64,000 nucleotides of DNA from Albula goreensis (lineage: Eukaryota; Chordata; Actinopteri; Albuliformes; Albulidae), in assembly GCA_022829145.1 (NCBI GenBank), contig CM040746.1, positions 31,392,212-31,456,211 on the forward strand. The letters are read 5' to 3'. Within the stretch, counting starts at the first letter, position 1. Every line of letters begins with the position of its first letter. Below, one piece after another: positions 14,350 to 26,988 of the stretch. The notes beneath the pieces are model-generated. The model had not been told where the DNA came from. It worked only from the letters and a program-made list of their open reading frames with translations, and made no database searches. A program made the position numbers and the translations under genes.

Positions 14350-14410
14350 ATGGTGTTGTGGCATAGTAATTGGGGAACTGGGATTGCTGGTTTATATCTT
14401 AGACAAAGAG
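14350..14410 (+). mobile_element. Possible 5' part of a tRNA-derived SINE
   Basis: The string gatggtgttgtggcatagta, followed by ggggaactgggattgctggt, resembles the tRNA-like head of teleost SINEs (GTGGTGTGGCTCAGTGGTTAAGGAACTGGG ... GCTGGTTCAAGCC). The presumed B box, gctggtttatatctt, is badly worn and no tail is visible. Confidence 0.35.
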
Positions 14411-15019
14411 TTGTAGTTACCTATAAGTTATTGGTTAGTTAGAGGCCCAATGTGTGGCTCTTTATTACTAGCTAATACATGGATTGTGCGATGTAACTCA
14501 CCTTGGACAGCAGCATTTTCACAGAGCCCAGTTAAGAATCAGGAGAAGATGACAAAATGGATTTCAGAGGAGAAAGGCAAATCTAAACCACAGCTTTTTC
14601 CCACAAGTCTTTTTAGCCACATCAGCAATATTGCAGAGTAAAGAAAGAGCTAAGATTGTCTTTTAGATGCCCTCTTTTGTATTCCTCCTTTGTACAGGAA
14701 CTTCAAAACAGTTGAAAACCATAGAAAGATACAACTCTCTTATTTTGTTTGATGGAAGAAGCATTTTAAGTCAAAAGCATTTGTGTCAGATTTGTCTATT
14801 CTCAAATATGGAATTTGTACTTTTCAAGAAGAATGAACCTATATACAGCAAAACTTGGAAAAAAAAAGATCCACTCCACTACACAGTCCAGAAAAAGAGA
14901 TGTATTCTGACATCACAGACTTTATTCTGAATCTTTTTTTTATTTTTAATCTATTTTTCACACAAAAATTCTACATATGCTGTATGGCTGTGTACATTTT
15001 CCGTATTTTCCAAATAAGC

Positions 15020-15230
15020 GAGGAGAAATTCTAGGGCCATGGTGATCATGCAGTTATGAGTGTCAGGCGCTCACAGCACCATCATTCCTCATGCACAGCC
15101 AGTGAGTTCATTGCTCTGTCACAGCCTCCATGAGCCAATCCAAGAGGTGACAGGGCATGCCAAGCACGGGCTGCGCCCCGCTCTCCCAGACAGGACAGGC
15201 TCGGAGCAGAAAGGTTTTTACAGCATATGA
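15020..15230. promoter_or_regulatory. Candidate cis-regulatory block
   Basis: A GC-richer, repeat-free island (for example cacgggctgcgccccgctct around 15165) in AT-rich surroundings. No open frame with coding character spans it. Confidence 0.2.
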
Positions 15231-16212
15231 AGCTATTGCAAGCCATGCTGTAAGTAACATACTTTACTGGTGACAGCCAGCAGAAAAATGGACATGTGAA
15301 ATATCCTCCTGCTTCACGTAAATCTGCGTTTTCAGTTTAATGCATGTGAAATGGATCGGTGTGTGCCATGTGGACCTGAATCATTTCACAAAAATGCATC
15401 CAGCATGGCCACGGTGGGATGACATTTCTTTTTTTTTTTGTTATTTATTTATTTCTAAGTTGCCTTGCCCCTGGTATGGACCAAATGTATAGGTCTGTTC
15501 CATCACTGCAGCTTCTGCTTTGGAACATTTTTCGAGGACTGGATTTTCCTTTGTCCACTCACACAAATCTGTGTGTCTTTAATTAGACTCAGGGGAGATG
15601 TTCCTCATGTAAAGCACTGGTGTGGATCTGCTGAAATTCCCAATGAAGATTTCAAAGTATTTGCCTTCAAGACAGGAAAAAAGCAATAACTACACATGGA
15701 ACAGTATTGGCATAGCTGATGTTAAGAGCTTGCAAAGAAAGAAAACCATCATGCAAAATGCAGGGCTTTCTGTGTTTTGGATGAGGAAAATAAGTCCCAG
15801 GCTTTTCCATGTAGTACAAATCAATGATACTCGAACCAAAGCATTTAAGAATGAATGCATGTTCTGTTAATTGCAAAGGCAGGGCCACTCAATCCCGCAG
15901 AGAATGATTACATTCCAGTACTACATTTTGTAAAAGAATCAAAACCATATGGACCCTGTCTAATGAGGGCAGTGCTGATTCCATGGGACTCTTACAGCTC
16001 TTTTATGAGATATTATCAATAGCTAATCTTACCATTATCATATAATGTGTATATCTAATCATACTTTGCAACCCATTGGAAGTTATTCTGGAAAAAAAAA
16101 TATCTGAACATATTTGAAGTGATCCTCAGGGGAAGAGTATAGTTAAGAATCCCAAGGAAAATAAATCAAACCAGCAAACTCAATTAAACTGTTTCAAAAT
16201 TTACTGAGGTAC

Positions 16213-16236
16213 AAAAAACAAACAAACAAACAAAAT
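16213..16236 (+). repeat. (CAAA)n microsatellite
   Basis: About five CAAA units, close to the left end of the Tc1-like element. Confidence 0.8.
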
Positions 16237-16355
16237 AAAAATGAAACAGCTATGGGGCATGACTGAGCAATTTTCCCACCTGAATAAATAGAAACGCCTG
16301 GCCAGTTTGAGCCTACCCCTCTGCCTCTAGGGATTTAGTTGGCATGTTACGTATA

Positions 16356-17397
16356 CTCTGACAGGCCACTTTGTTAGGTACATGTGTCCAATGGCAACTT
16401 GGTCCCCATTAAACCTCTAAACATTAGAGCATGGATGTAGCAAGATGTTGAAAGTGTGGCACAGGGATTCTGGTCTGCATCGATTCACTTCTCATAGTCC
16501 CAGATTATGTGGTGAAGTATCTACTTCCATCTAATTCCACAGATTCTTGACTGGATTGGGATATGGTGACTGGAGAGGCCACTGTAGTCAGCTGAATTAA
16601 CTGTCAACTGTTGTGTTCCCAGAGGACTTCCTGGGAAAATCAAAGGCCTAGCTCATGGGTCTTTACTCTGCTCATTCACAGATCGATACACTGTTGCCCT
16701 GCAGGGTTTCTCCTGGTAGGCAGTAGTTTACAGACATGCTGTGGCACTCAGATTTCACTGTACTCATATTGAGGGACCCAGTGAGCACCCTAAAAAACAG
16801 ACCCTACACCATTTCACCACCACCAGCCTGAATTGTTTCCAACCTGCAGGATGGATCCATTGTCTCATGTTGTTTTCATCATAACCTGGTCTTCCCATCT
16901 ACGAGAAACAGGAAGTGGCATCAATCGGACAAGGCCATGCTTTTAAAATCTTCCATTGTCCAGTGCCTTAGCTCAAAGCAGCTGCACAGAGTGAAATCCA
17001 GGAGGGTCATCATCAGCAACCACACCCCATCTGTGACAAGGTCCAATGAGTTCTGTATTGTACTATGCCTCTTTGGGCACCAGCGTTGTACTCAGCTGTT
17101 AGCTGATTGACTTTAGTCCATGTTACTCTGTACAAACCATTTCAACCTCAGCCGAATGTTGGCTGAATGAATTAGGGTGTTGAATTAGTCTCTATACACA
17201 TGTGACCATCATGTGTGAAATCTCCAGCAGGATTTCTGTTTGTAATGGAATTATTTCAGCATGTTTGGTCCCTACTACCACTGCAAGACCCATTAATTAG
17301 TCACCTGTCCCATTCTTCACCTGCATAGCACACACATACAGATTTGCAGGTACCCGCTGACTGAACAGTAGGTGTTCTTAATAAAGTGGCCCCTCAG
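16356..17397 (-). mobile_element. Degenerate Tc1/mariner-like DNA transposon, both terminal repeats present
   Basis: The left end reads ctctgacaggccacttt and the right end, on the complement, reads tcactgaggggccacttt; both continue into a TTAGGTACA-like stretch. This is the GGCCACTTTATTAGGTACA terminus of a well-known teleost Tc1-like family. A TA dinucleotide precedes the left end; the right flank no longer shows a clear TA. The length, about 1.04 kb, is slightly below the usual 1.2-1.3 kb, so internal deletions are likely. Internal blocks match the transposase gene of that family in reverse orientation (see the pseudogene entry). The copy is old and cannot be autonomous. Confidence 0.85.
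16500..17320 (-). pseudogene. Tc1-like transposase pseudogene
   Basis: On the minus strand, around 16546-16580, the sequence translates to PLQSPYPNPVK, a decayed form of the WPPQSPDLNPIE motif that carries part of the DDE catalytic centre. Around 16795-16880 the reverse strand corresponds to the stretch that normally encodes a Gly-rich segment and the MDPSC-like residues. Around 16920-16965 it matches the segment encoding the WSDES catalytic aspartate and the TIEDW-like region just before it. Around 17265-17315 it resembles the N-terminal start region. Frameshifts and stops separate these blocks, so no product is expected. Family assignment rests on recalled consensus and was not searched. 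Confidence 0.8.
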
Positions 17398-18235
17398 TGA
17401 ACGTGTGTATATGTGGATGAGCACGTACACAAACAGAAGGCGCTCTCAGCCTCCAGAGCCATGCAGCTGGCACTGGTTGGAACTGACCTCATATACATTT
17501 GGGCATTCCATACTGGGGAGTCACAAAAAGTGATCAAAAAAGGCATGAATAGGTAAACATTGAGTTTACTCCCTTTTTTCCACTTCTAATCTTCTTCAGC
17601 CACAATTATTTACAGCACTTTAGAAATCTTGACATCAGCATAGTCTGTGCATAGGCAGAGTCACATTTAGCAGACATGCAGTATATATACATATCTCATA
17701 GAATTAAATGGCTCATGTGGCCTCTGCTTGCATACAGTGGAGAAGAATGCAGAAAGCACCAGGGGGATTTCAGCATATCTCAGCTTTACCCAGCAAGCCT
17801 GAACAGACAGAGAGTCTATTTTGCTCCCTGCTGGGGACCACTGTCATCTAACGGCGGTGTGAGCTCTTATTAAACATTCATTTTCATATGCATAGATTCA
17901 GTTCAAGTTGCAGCTTTCACTTCTCTGAACTGTCAAAAAACTATCCAATTCCACAAAAAAAAAAAAAAAATAAAACATTCCCACGCAAGTATGCCCATAT
18001 GCAAGAAAATAACCTCCATAAACCAGGGTGTAAAGCAGTCAGATGTGTTTCTGAGGAATCCATCTGCCTCACCACAGCCATCTGTATCAGATGGAGGGAA
18101 AACACAAGTTCCACAGCGCATTAGGTTTATCATCTAATATGTTCTGGATGAAAAATGCTTTCCCTGGCCTTTCAAGAAATAATCAAAATAATCGTATGCC
18201 AAAGCTATTCTGTCATGCTCTCAGTTACATTATCG

Positions 18236-18236
18236 C

Positions 18237-18268
<32 letters not shown>
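18236..18268 (+). repeat. Compound (AT)n(GT)n microsatellite
   Basis: A short AT run passes into about eleven GT units. Confidence 0.9.
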
Positions 18269-18712
18269 CTGTGAGTACATATAATTATTCTTGTTTCATA
18301 TGAATCCAGTCACTAAGGACAGGGGGGCTGTATTAAAGTTATTACCTTGAAGGCAGGTCGCTGTGGTGTTAATTTTTTGTTCATTGAATGCTAAGTCGAA
18401 AATATAGGGGGCAAAAACCCTACGGGAAAGGAATTTTCCACTACTAATTTAAGGTTTACAATTAAGAAGACATTTTTTTAATATATTCAATGTGAAAATG
18501 TCCTCTACAAATTAATGACTACAATAATCAGAATGTAGTTTTGGAAGAAAAATAAACCTCATTATTTCCCTTTCTAAAATTAATGAATATGAATGTTTTT
18601 ATGGTGGCCATGCATAACTGGATATTTTTTCCCTTACTGTATGTATTAATAGCCTCCTGTGAGTTTCTTTGTCCATTCGATGTGAAAGTTACAGCCTGCA
18701 ATGCACTTTCTG

Positions 18713-18742
18713 TATTTGAAAAGTATCAGTATTTGAAAAGTG
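18713..18742. repeat. 17-bp tandem duplication
   Basis: gtatttgaaaagt occurs twice, separated by atca. Confidence 0.7.
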
Positions 18743-21299
18743 TCTGACTGCATTAGAAAGGGGTTTGGCAGCTTTAGGTTTAATGGTAAACCCTTAATTG
18801 TCTAACCCTGGGGTCTAATGACCAGGGAAGTCATTTCATCACTTCTTTCACTGAGACTGATGGGCTGTGAGAACAGTGCAGCTGGCAGAACAGGGTGAAT
18901 TGACCACACAGGCTAATCACTCTTGCTTTTGGCAGCACAAATCCTGACGTGTGCACTAGTGTACCACACACACACAAAAAGAAAAAAAAACAGACAGAGT
19001 TGTAATTGTATCAGCCTCTCCTTTGAGAACAAGTGCTGTTTTCTGCATACTAAAATGCACTCCATTCAGTCTGCCAAATGAATGAAACATGCATCCTCAG
19101 CGTATGAAGCCATTTCACGGAGACCTTGCTCATTAGATCCCTCTGTCTGTTCATGTCAGTGCTTATCATCCTGGCAGTTCATGCCTTGCATCATATGCAT
19201 CACTTGAAAGAGAGATTCATGTTTATGAATCACCTTGAGGCAGCCGCAACCTGTTTGCCTTTTCCACCGAGAGCCTACTTCATCCTGATCCTTTATGTCA
19301 CAGGAAAATGTCCTGGGGAGCGTTCTTTACTGTTTTATGTGATATGCACATCAAGTGGAGCACTGGCTTTCACAAGACGAAAGGGGAAAATTGGTCCCCT
19401 TTATAACACAAAAAACTGTATAATTAATTATATGCTCACAATTTTAGGATTATTGAACATTACATGTTACAATGTAAGGTTACAGATAACCACATGTCTT
19501 TCAAGTCAACATGGTGGGACCTCTGAGCTGTGATTAAGAGTTCATCTAGAAAGACTGGGATAAGTGCCAAATGTTAGCCACTTGACTGAATAATGCTGAG
19601 GGAATTTCCACACATTTTAATCATAAAATTAAATCATATGCATTTACATACAACAAACATACCATATCGCTAGTGGCTGTTTGTAGATAGATGCAGTACC
19701 CACGGTAGACCATTTGGAATACAGGAAAGATGATTAGCATAGTATAATGAGAAATGGGACTGAAAAAAGGCCTTCATTTCTTTAACACAGCAAAAACCTG
19801 AAGACACCCTGGCCCTCCAAGAAGTCTGGAATCCCTGCAGTTATGTGAGAAGTTCAGGAGCTCTTCTCTCTGAATTCATGACAAAGTAGACACCTTTCTG
19901 TCATTTATGGCAGAACCTGCTGTGACCCAGACTTTTATTGTAACTGTTGCATTATTCTCTCATTCAGACCCTGCTCACACACCTGGCCGGTCCTGGATGT
20001 GATCTACTCATCGCTAATGTTAATGAAAGATTGCATTACCGATACAAAAGCCTGTTTTGCCAATAGAAGTGTGTCTGTCAGAGAAAGAGAGGTTTAGTGT
20101 CAATCACAGATTCTCAGCTACCGCCTCTGTTAAGTTCACCCAGCCTGGACATAAGGCAGGGTGACAAGAATGTCTCAGCTCTTTACATCCTTACCACTTC
20201 AACACAAGGTGACACCTGTTCATTGAGCCCGTGCCAATCAGGGATAACATGGCCTGATTCTTTGTATTTCCTGGGCTTGTTATATGGCTCCAGTCTGCCT
20301 AGGAGACAATGTCACTCTTATTCAAATCAACTTGCCAGTTTATTTACTGCTGTAGAACATTTTTACATGGAAATATGACTAGACCCCAATGGGCAGTGCT
20401 GTGTTTTGATTCCTATGATGTGTAGATAATAACTTTTTACAGAACATGACAGACACCTGTAAAGCATGATGACAAGTCACTGAGATTATATGGCATACAA
20501 AAATATGACAGGTAGGGTGACAATTAGACCTCAAAATTAATGTTATTAATAGGTTGCTCATATCACTCATATCTTCTTTTTTACATTAAAAACTTTTGTG
20601 TAATATTTATTTTCTAGTTTTGTAAATAACATTGTCATGGATTACATTCTTGTCTTAGTTGATATACAAAATCATTAAAATGTGATTTAAAAAAATTTCA
20701 TTAAACAAATATCTTTTGAAACATTAATTTTCACAAATTGAATCAAATCACATCTTTGTATGTCTGACAAGTGGCCGTGGTATGACTGAGGGCACTATTG
20801 TAATGGTCAAAACTCACAGAGCAATAGTCAAAATAAAGTGCATTACCTTAGTAATTGTTGCTACATTTATTTCAAAACTATGTGGTCTCACTAGCAGAAT
20901 GTGACAGTCACTCAGCTGCAATGGACAAAATCCACACTGATACAGAATAAACTTTGCCAGATATCTCAGCTGTCTTAGATATTGCATAGATAAATGATCC
21001 ACCATTTATCCAATATCACAGGGCCTGTCTGAAATCACCGTGCCACCAGCCTACACTGGAAAATGGAGACTACCCTTCAAGTGGGTCAGTTTTTATTTCC
21101 CTTCTCATTCATTTACTGTTTTCATATATTTATTATATGCGGTATGGAAACAGGCCTGTGGGTTTTATTCCTTGTTAAGCATCTCAAATACAATGCGCTT
21201 GTTTTCAAGAGAAAACATTTTTTAAAATGTCGTGATATCCATGGTTGTTATGTTCTTGTTCTCAATGACTGCCTCTGGCCTTGTGAGAGATGTATTTGT

Positions 21300-21450
21300 A
21301 AAGAGCTCCCTATTGTTAACCACAATGTAGAAACTCGCTATAGTGTTTCCATAGCAACCTACGCGCATTCGCCTCCTGGGCCACCATGTATGACTGGTCC
21401 TGTACCCCTTGGCAGAGCTTTCATTAGCATCTGAACCACAGCCCATGTAA
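21300..21450. promoter_or_regulatory. Candidate regulatory block with an RFX X-box-like site
   Basis: GTTTCCATAGCAAC at 21345-21358 fits the RFX X-box dyad (GTNRCC-N2-RGYAAC) at all but one position and is followed by CpG-containing CTACGCGCATTCGCC. RFX factors bind such sites in enhancers and ciliary gene promoters; whether this one is used is unknown. Confidence 0.3.
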
Positions 21451-22689
21451 TTTAATCCACCATCACCACATGTAAAACATTCATGTACAAAGGTAACATG
21501 AATCTTATGAAATATATTCAGGTTCTTGTTACTTTCCTGACAGTAAACTAGTCCAAAAAGGTTTTTAGCTGTTGGTGTGTATCAGAGTTTGGAAACTCTA
21601 TGTGAATTCAGAAGTAATGTAATGTAAAAGCATGAATGGTACAGTAGGTAGAGCAGCTTACAACTGTATGCACTGTACATAGCCAGTGAGGCAGCATGAC
21701 CATGAACTAAAGCCTGACAATACATGTTTCCCTCTTTCACTGAATAGACACACCACACCATGCTTGAGTAGGTGTTAAACCAAACCTTAGGGCAATATAT
21801 GAGGATCAGCTGATCTACCCCAGCTTGTTTCCGTATGTTTTGAAAAGCAAGCCATAAGAAACAAGCACAATGTAAACTTGACATTGCGCACATTTTGCTT
21901 ATGTCCAATAGGATGGATTCATAATGCAGATTCAGTGACTCATTATTTTAACATCAAAATATCAAACAAAAATGGCCATATCTCTGTGTCCAATAACATC
22001 AGTAAACAATAGTAAAGAAGCATTCCAAAAAAAATACATTAAAATACAGACATAGCCAAAAATTCTGGACAGGTTTTCAAATTCCAAACTGATTTCATTC
22101 TCTATTTTTAATGAAATATTAGATGTGAACAACATTCATTGGCTGCATTGAGAATCAATACAGTCCATTATGACAATATCATATCATATATATTTTATTA
22201 TTCTGTGATTTCTAAATAATGCCTCTATGGATTGTACCACATGTATAAAATCTGCCATAACCAGAAATTAATCTGTGCAATAACCTTAAACAATAACACA
22301 ATATTGATCACTCTTAGACTGAATCACCACCCTTCTCAGTTCCAGCAGGGCAGTGCTTGATGCCCTAGCAGCATACATTCATACATTTGAGTAGGGATTT
22401 TGAAAATATCGGAAAATATATAACAATTTTATATTCACAGCTTAATTTTCTTGATTTGATAAGAATATAATATATAAAAGGATCATCTTGTGCATTGCAG
22501 TCTGTTTCTTTGGTCTACATATAATTGAATGCATTTAAATTGTTTTTATTTTTGTCTCCATATCTAATTGATGATGAAGTCACTTAAATGACGAAGCTTT
22601 ACTGTGATGTTTCACTGTTACTCTCATGGCGTGAATATGTTTTGATTAGACCACCCACCACAGTCCTCAGTTTTCAGAGCAAATATCTT

Positions 22690-22870
22690 TGGACCCAATT
22701 CAGACCTGCACTTATGTGCATTTTCCGCAAAAGTCTCCCATTCTCGTAATGATAAGTTACGCGGAGAAAACACTCTTAATTAGGCCCTTTCTGTCTGGTC
22801 TGTAGTTCAGCAGTTAAGACACACAATAAAAACAATTTCAATTAAAGATTTTGTTTTTTTTCTTGCCATT
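22690..22870. promoter_or_regulatory. Candidate cis-regulatory block
   Basis: Repeat-free sequence with CTTAATTAGG and TTTCAATTAAAG homeodomain-type sites and a CpG-containing TTACGCGGAG core. Confidence 0.2.
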
Positions 22871-23000
22871 GATTCCTCTGCTTTTATCTAGAAATGAGTT
22901 TTCTATATCTGAAGAACTGCTGTGCAACAGTCATTACTTGTCAGGGTGCTAATTTGAATTGCTGACTGAATTAGTCAACGATTTCGTTTGTGCAATTAAG

Positions 23001-23031
23001 CAATAATAATTATTATAATAATAATAATAAT
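23001..23031 (+). repeat. (AAT)n trinucleotide tract
   Basis: Imperfect AAT units with one inversion of phase. Confidence 0.8.
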
Positions 23032-23217
23032 AATTTTAATAAATTTTGGAATAGGGAATATGCTATATGTGCAAACATCATCTATAAAGGATTCAATGTT
23101 GACATGACACTGGTTCTGTATGGAAGACAAGATTTTCATCTGAATATATTGAATATATAAATGCCACAGACTGATATAATGATGATGCTATGTGATATTT
23201 ATCTTTTAATTATACTT

Positions 23218-23222
23218 CCAAC
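23218..23222. repeat. Left target-site duplication of the solo LTR
   Basis: CCAAC lies directly before the TGTCAC start of the LTR and is repeated exactly right after its CTACA end. Confidence 0.7.
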
Positions 23223-23568
23223 TGTCACTCCTGCTCCCAGTGAGCCAGCTCAGCCACGCCCAGTTCAGCCCTGTTCAACCTCACCTGCTCATCAAGGGCA
23301 CCTGTAACTCAGTCCCTGACTGTTTCCGGACTCAGTCTTTGTCGCCTCATTGTGAGGTATTGTTCGTGAGACTCTGCTAAGCCTGTACTTGTATCGTGTT
23401 TGACTGCTGTTATTCTGACCTTTGCCTGTTCACGAGACCTTGTGTTTGTTGAATCTTTTTGGTGCTGCTGCTTCCCTGTTTACTGACCTGTTTACATCCC
23501 TGATAACGATTTCTGTGTATTAAAAGATAGATTTTAAATGCACTTGGATCCCACTCTGTTTCACTACA
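23223..23568 (+). mobile_element. Solo LTR of a retrotransposon (Ty3/Gypsy-like)
   Basis: A 346-bp block starts with TGTCAC and ends with CTACA, giving the standard TG...CA termini. It is flanked by a perfect 5-bp direct repeat, CCAAC, at 23218-23222 and 23569-23573, which is the target duplication an LTR-element integrase makes. The inside is pyrimidine-rich and fits a teleost LTR, and an ATTAAA polyadenylation-type signal lies at 23519-23524 near the 3' end. No gag-pol, primer-binding site or second LTR is nearby, so this is a recombined solo LTR. The intact duplication suggests a younger insertion than the Tc1 relic. The Gypsy label is an inference from the style of the termini; orientation follows the ATTAAA signal. 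Confidence 0.72.
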
Positions 23569-23573
23569 CCAAC
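23569..23573. repeat. Right target-site duplication of the solo LTR
   Basis: CCAAC directly follows the LTR end and is identical to the five bases before its start. Confidence 0.7.
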
Positions 23574-24633
23574 ATTTTCAGCCAAGTTTAATTTATTTAC
23601 TGGTCCATACCAAAACAGTTTGGAAGACCAGAATGTCATATCATGCTTCTACTGGGGCACCAATGGTAAAGATTAATATTGCCCTGAAAGAAGCATACAG
23701 GTAGCTATGTCGCCCTACTATTATCACACCACTAGATACATATTCTTGATGGATGGAATTCAGTTACAGTGTACAAATGTGTTCCTAATACAGTGGTATT
23801 GAAGAAAAACATGTTCTAGAAGATGAATTTGAACTTGAAATCATAATCTGATTTAACTGATTTGAATGAAGTGTGGGATGTACTCACAGCCAGGTGACAA
23901 GCATTGGTACTGCTATCTATATAGGTAGCTAATGACAAAGGATAAACTACTAGCACCAAGATTTAGTTACCAAGTTAGACTAATTAGCTTGTGTTTCCTT
24001 TAAGGTTTCAAGTCTGCCATGGAAAGGTCTATCTGTTTCTCTGGAAACAAGGACAAGGCATTGAACAAACTAGGTTAACAGCTGGTGACCTAATCCTAAT
24101 GCTAGTTAGCTAGTTCCAATTAGTGTTATTGATGTACATTTACAATACAAGCAATTTACAGTAAAGAAATTGATTCTGATCTACACTGGCAACCTGCCAT
24201 TTTCCTCTGTTGACCATCTGTTTGTGCTTGTCATTGTGAATGTTCCATTATGGCTATATCAGGTTCAGTTTTCTGTCAACGATTCATCTGTCCAACCATG
24301 TATCTGTATGTTACTAACAAATGAATAAATAAATCCAGTAGCACCTTACTTTTTTATGATATTGATTTGCCTTACTTAGTACTTACTAGTACTTAACACC
24401 TTTATGTTCAAACATAATACATATATGGTGTGAGAAAAACTTGAGGAAATGGCTCATGAAAATTTATATTAATACTACTTGTCAAATGCAACTGCTTAAT
24501 AATATTTATTATGCACTTTATCCAGATGGGAGGTATATTTATAGAGGCAAAGTGTATTACCGTAAATTGAACAAAAAACATTTTCTTCACAAAGGCTTTT
24601 ACCTGAGAAGACTTATATAACTGTTCCATATCT

Positions 24634-24665
24634 TATTATTATTATTATCATTATTATTATTATTC
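24634..24665 (+). repeat. (ATT)n trinucleotide tract
   Basis: About ten ATT units with one ATC interruption. Confidence 0.85.
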
Positions 24666-25149
24666 TTTTATTTTATTATTTTAACTTTAAATGGGTAGGA
24701 AGAGGCAGAAATACCCTTGTAACAGACATGTTAAGTATAATCAGCAAAGACTTTGTGGATTCAGTCTCACATCCTAACGATCAGGCAAATCCAAAGTCCT
24801 GATGTCTAAAATGTTTGACAAGTTCAACAAAACACCATTAGCATATAAAAGAGGCGCTAGGCTGAGTCCCTTCATTTCAGCGGCAGAAATTAAGAGATGC
24901 TACCTAATTACTTGTTCTACCTAATTGCTTAAAAGGCCCCAATGAATGGGAATAAATGACTAAAACGAAGATATTACCAATCCTGTAATGTCCTAGTCTG
25001 TTATAAAAGGCTGAGAGATGAATACTGGGCTGAACAATGGATATAGTCATATAGTTAAACCTTTTTGTCAGTATTCTAAAAAAGTGCAGCCAAAAATGTT
25101 ATAAGTAGTTTAATTCTGGCGGCAGATCCTTATCAATATATAATATGTA

Positions 25150-25740
25150 AGCCGATTTCAGGCTTTTTTAACACATCCAGAGAGGCCAGTGCTGGTGGCG
25201 CTGAGTATGTCTCAGTAATGGGAATTATGCTCAGCAAATCATTGCATTTTCTGTAATGTGACGAAATGGATAATGCACATTATAATTATGCTGCTAAGCC
25301 ACAGTGGGAAAGTGAAAACAACAAGGAACAGATCACCCAAATTAGTAGTAGTGCGCATTTCCATGAAAATGAACAATTTGTTCATGCTGCAAAAGCGTCA
25401 CCCTTGGACATGTGAGCACATGCAGTACAGTACGAACAGAACAGCTCCTGCTCAGCCTCTGTGTGCTTGCTCACCTGGAGCGGCGCGTAATGCATTCTAA
25501 TGGTCTAATTCTAGCACTTAGCGCGAGCCTGTCAAAATGCAAAGCGGCTTCTCCGGGTCAAATGGCCGAGAAGATGAGCGAGCCTTGCATCTAATTGGCC
25601 TGACATTCATCGTAAACTGCAGAGAAGGTCAAGGTTGTTTTGTGCTGCGATTTGCTTCACTGCGAGCTTGATCCAAAGCTCTCCTCTTGTACACACGGTC
25701 ATGGGTTAATTTAGTCGTATTTCATTAGAGATGGACCCTG
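25150..25740. promoter_or_regulatory. CpG-dense candidate regulatory block
   Basis: Within 25478-25672 I count about a dozen CpG dinucleotides (for example in gagcggcgcgtaatgc and cttagcgcgagcc), far above the CpG-poor background. The flanks carry TAATTATG and CTAATTGG homeodomain-type sites. The frames across it (up to 80 codons) show no recognisable domain. A small unmethylated regulatory island or an alternative promoter is the simplest reading. Confidence 0.35.
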
Positions 25741-26172
25741 TCACTGTATTTACATTTCCTGAATTATAATGACTACATAGCATCAATAGTTTAATGATGT
25801 GGGTCAATATTGTTTGGGTGTAATGTAATGTTTCATGTCATATGAATTTATTTAGTAAGTTGTGATGATGCGCTATCAGTATCCAGCTGTTAAGAAAATA
25901 CAGGATTAAAACATATAAGTTGTGCTGTTGCATACACGTTACTTACGCTGGGACATGTCCCTTCCACTTTTTGTTGTGGCCCATTTCATCCCCACCGGTT
26001 TTTGAAAGCCTGTAGTTAGTTGAATCTGTTGTTGTCCCCAGCACTTTTCAAAACAAACTGACACCCAACTGCTGTTGCATTTCTGTGGTTGGGTCATCTA
26101 CATCAGAGAGGCACCAATGCCAGGGAGCCTTGCTGGGGAATGATAGGGGTTAAGCCAGCCAAGTTTGCCTTT

Positions 26173-26206
26173 ATAGGAATGATTTACCCAGATAGGAATG
26201 ATTTAA
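26173..26206. repeat. Short tandem duplication
   Basis: ataggaatgattta occurs twice with cccag between. Confidence 0.7.
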
Positions 26207-26988
26207 AGTCTATAGTTTGTGCTTTGCAAGAAATATCTCATACTGCCTTCCTTTGACTGTGCAGCTGTCTAAAACATGGCTGATCCAGCAGCACCTCTCC
26301 ATTGGTTCCTAACTGTGGTTGTTCCAGTGTTAATGTGAATCGAAGGTTGTTCAAAATGTAAAGTTTATCAAAATTAAATAATGATTCTGTTATATTGGCA
26401 TTTGTATTGGGCACTGTCTCCTTCATTTCGTGTCCAATGCCATCCAAGTCAGCCAGATTCGGTACCATGAGTGATACTGACAGTTTTTTTTTTCTTTTTC
26501 AAAATTAACTGCACATCTCACTGGCTCTGCCAAGTTTTGATGCAAAAACAAGCAATCAAATGTAGTTCTCTAATACGTCTGAACACAGCAGGAAGGATGA
26601 AACCCAGTGAGATGGAAAAAAACAATGCCAAGGGAGAGCTGCACTGTTTGTACCGTTTCCCTTCCTCACGTTGTAATTGGCAAACACTTTTTCCAAAATA
26701 CATTTCACCAATCTCTTTTATCAGTGGTGGTACCAAAGTTGGGCTCTGTTTTGTTAGGAGCTGCACCCCGAGAGACGAATTCAGTCTAGCTTAATTATGA
26801 AGAGAAGAAAAAGAAGAAACCTTCATAGCTCTCAGCCGCATGGCCCTGTCAGCCACAGGTTTATTTCAGGGCAGGGAGGTGCTGTGTTGCTGTTTTTCAA
26901 TGCCACTGCATTGGTCAGGCAAGAGTAATTTCTCACTCCTTTCAGCTGCAAACATAAACTCCACCATCAGAGCCTTGGGTAGTTTTGA

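Larger units (their letters stand above)
17398..23217. other. Non-coding, mostly unique sequence
   Basis: A 135-codon frame at 19126-19533 has no recognisable domain. The segment 19100-19350 is GC-richer and could be a conserved element. The rest is AT-rich. Confidence 0.6.

Noticed and set aside
19126-19533. 135-codon open frame on the plus strand
   Set aside because: It has no recognisable domain, no good start context and ordinary AT-rich composition; frames of this size occur by chance in 64 kb.
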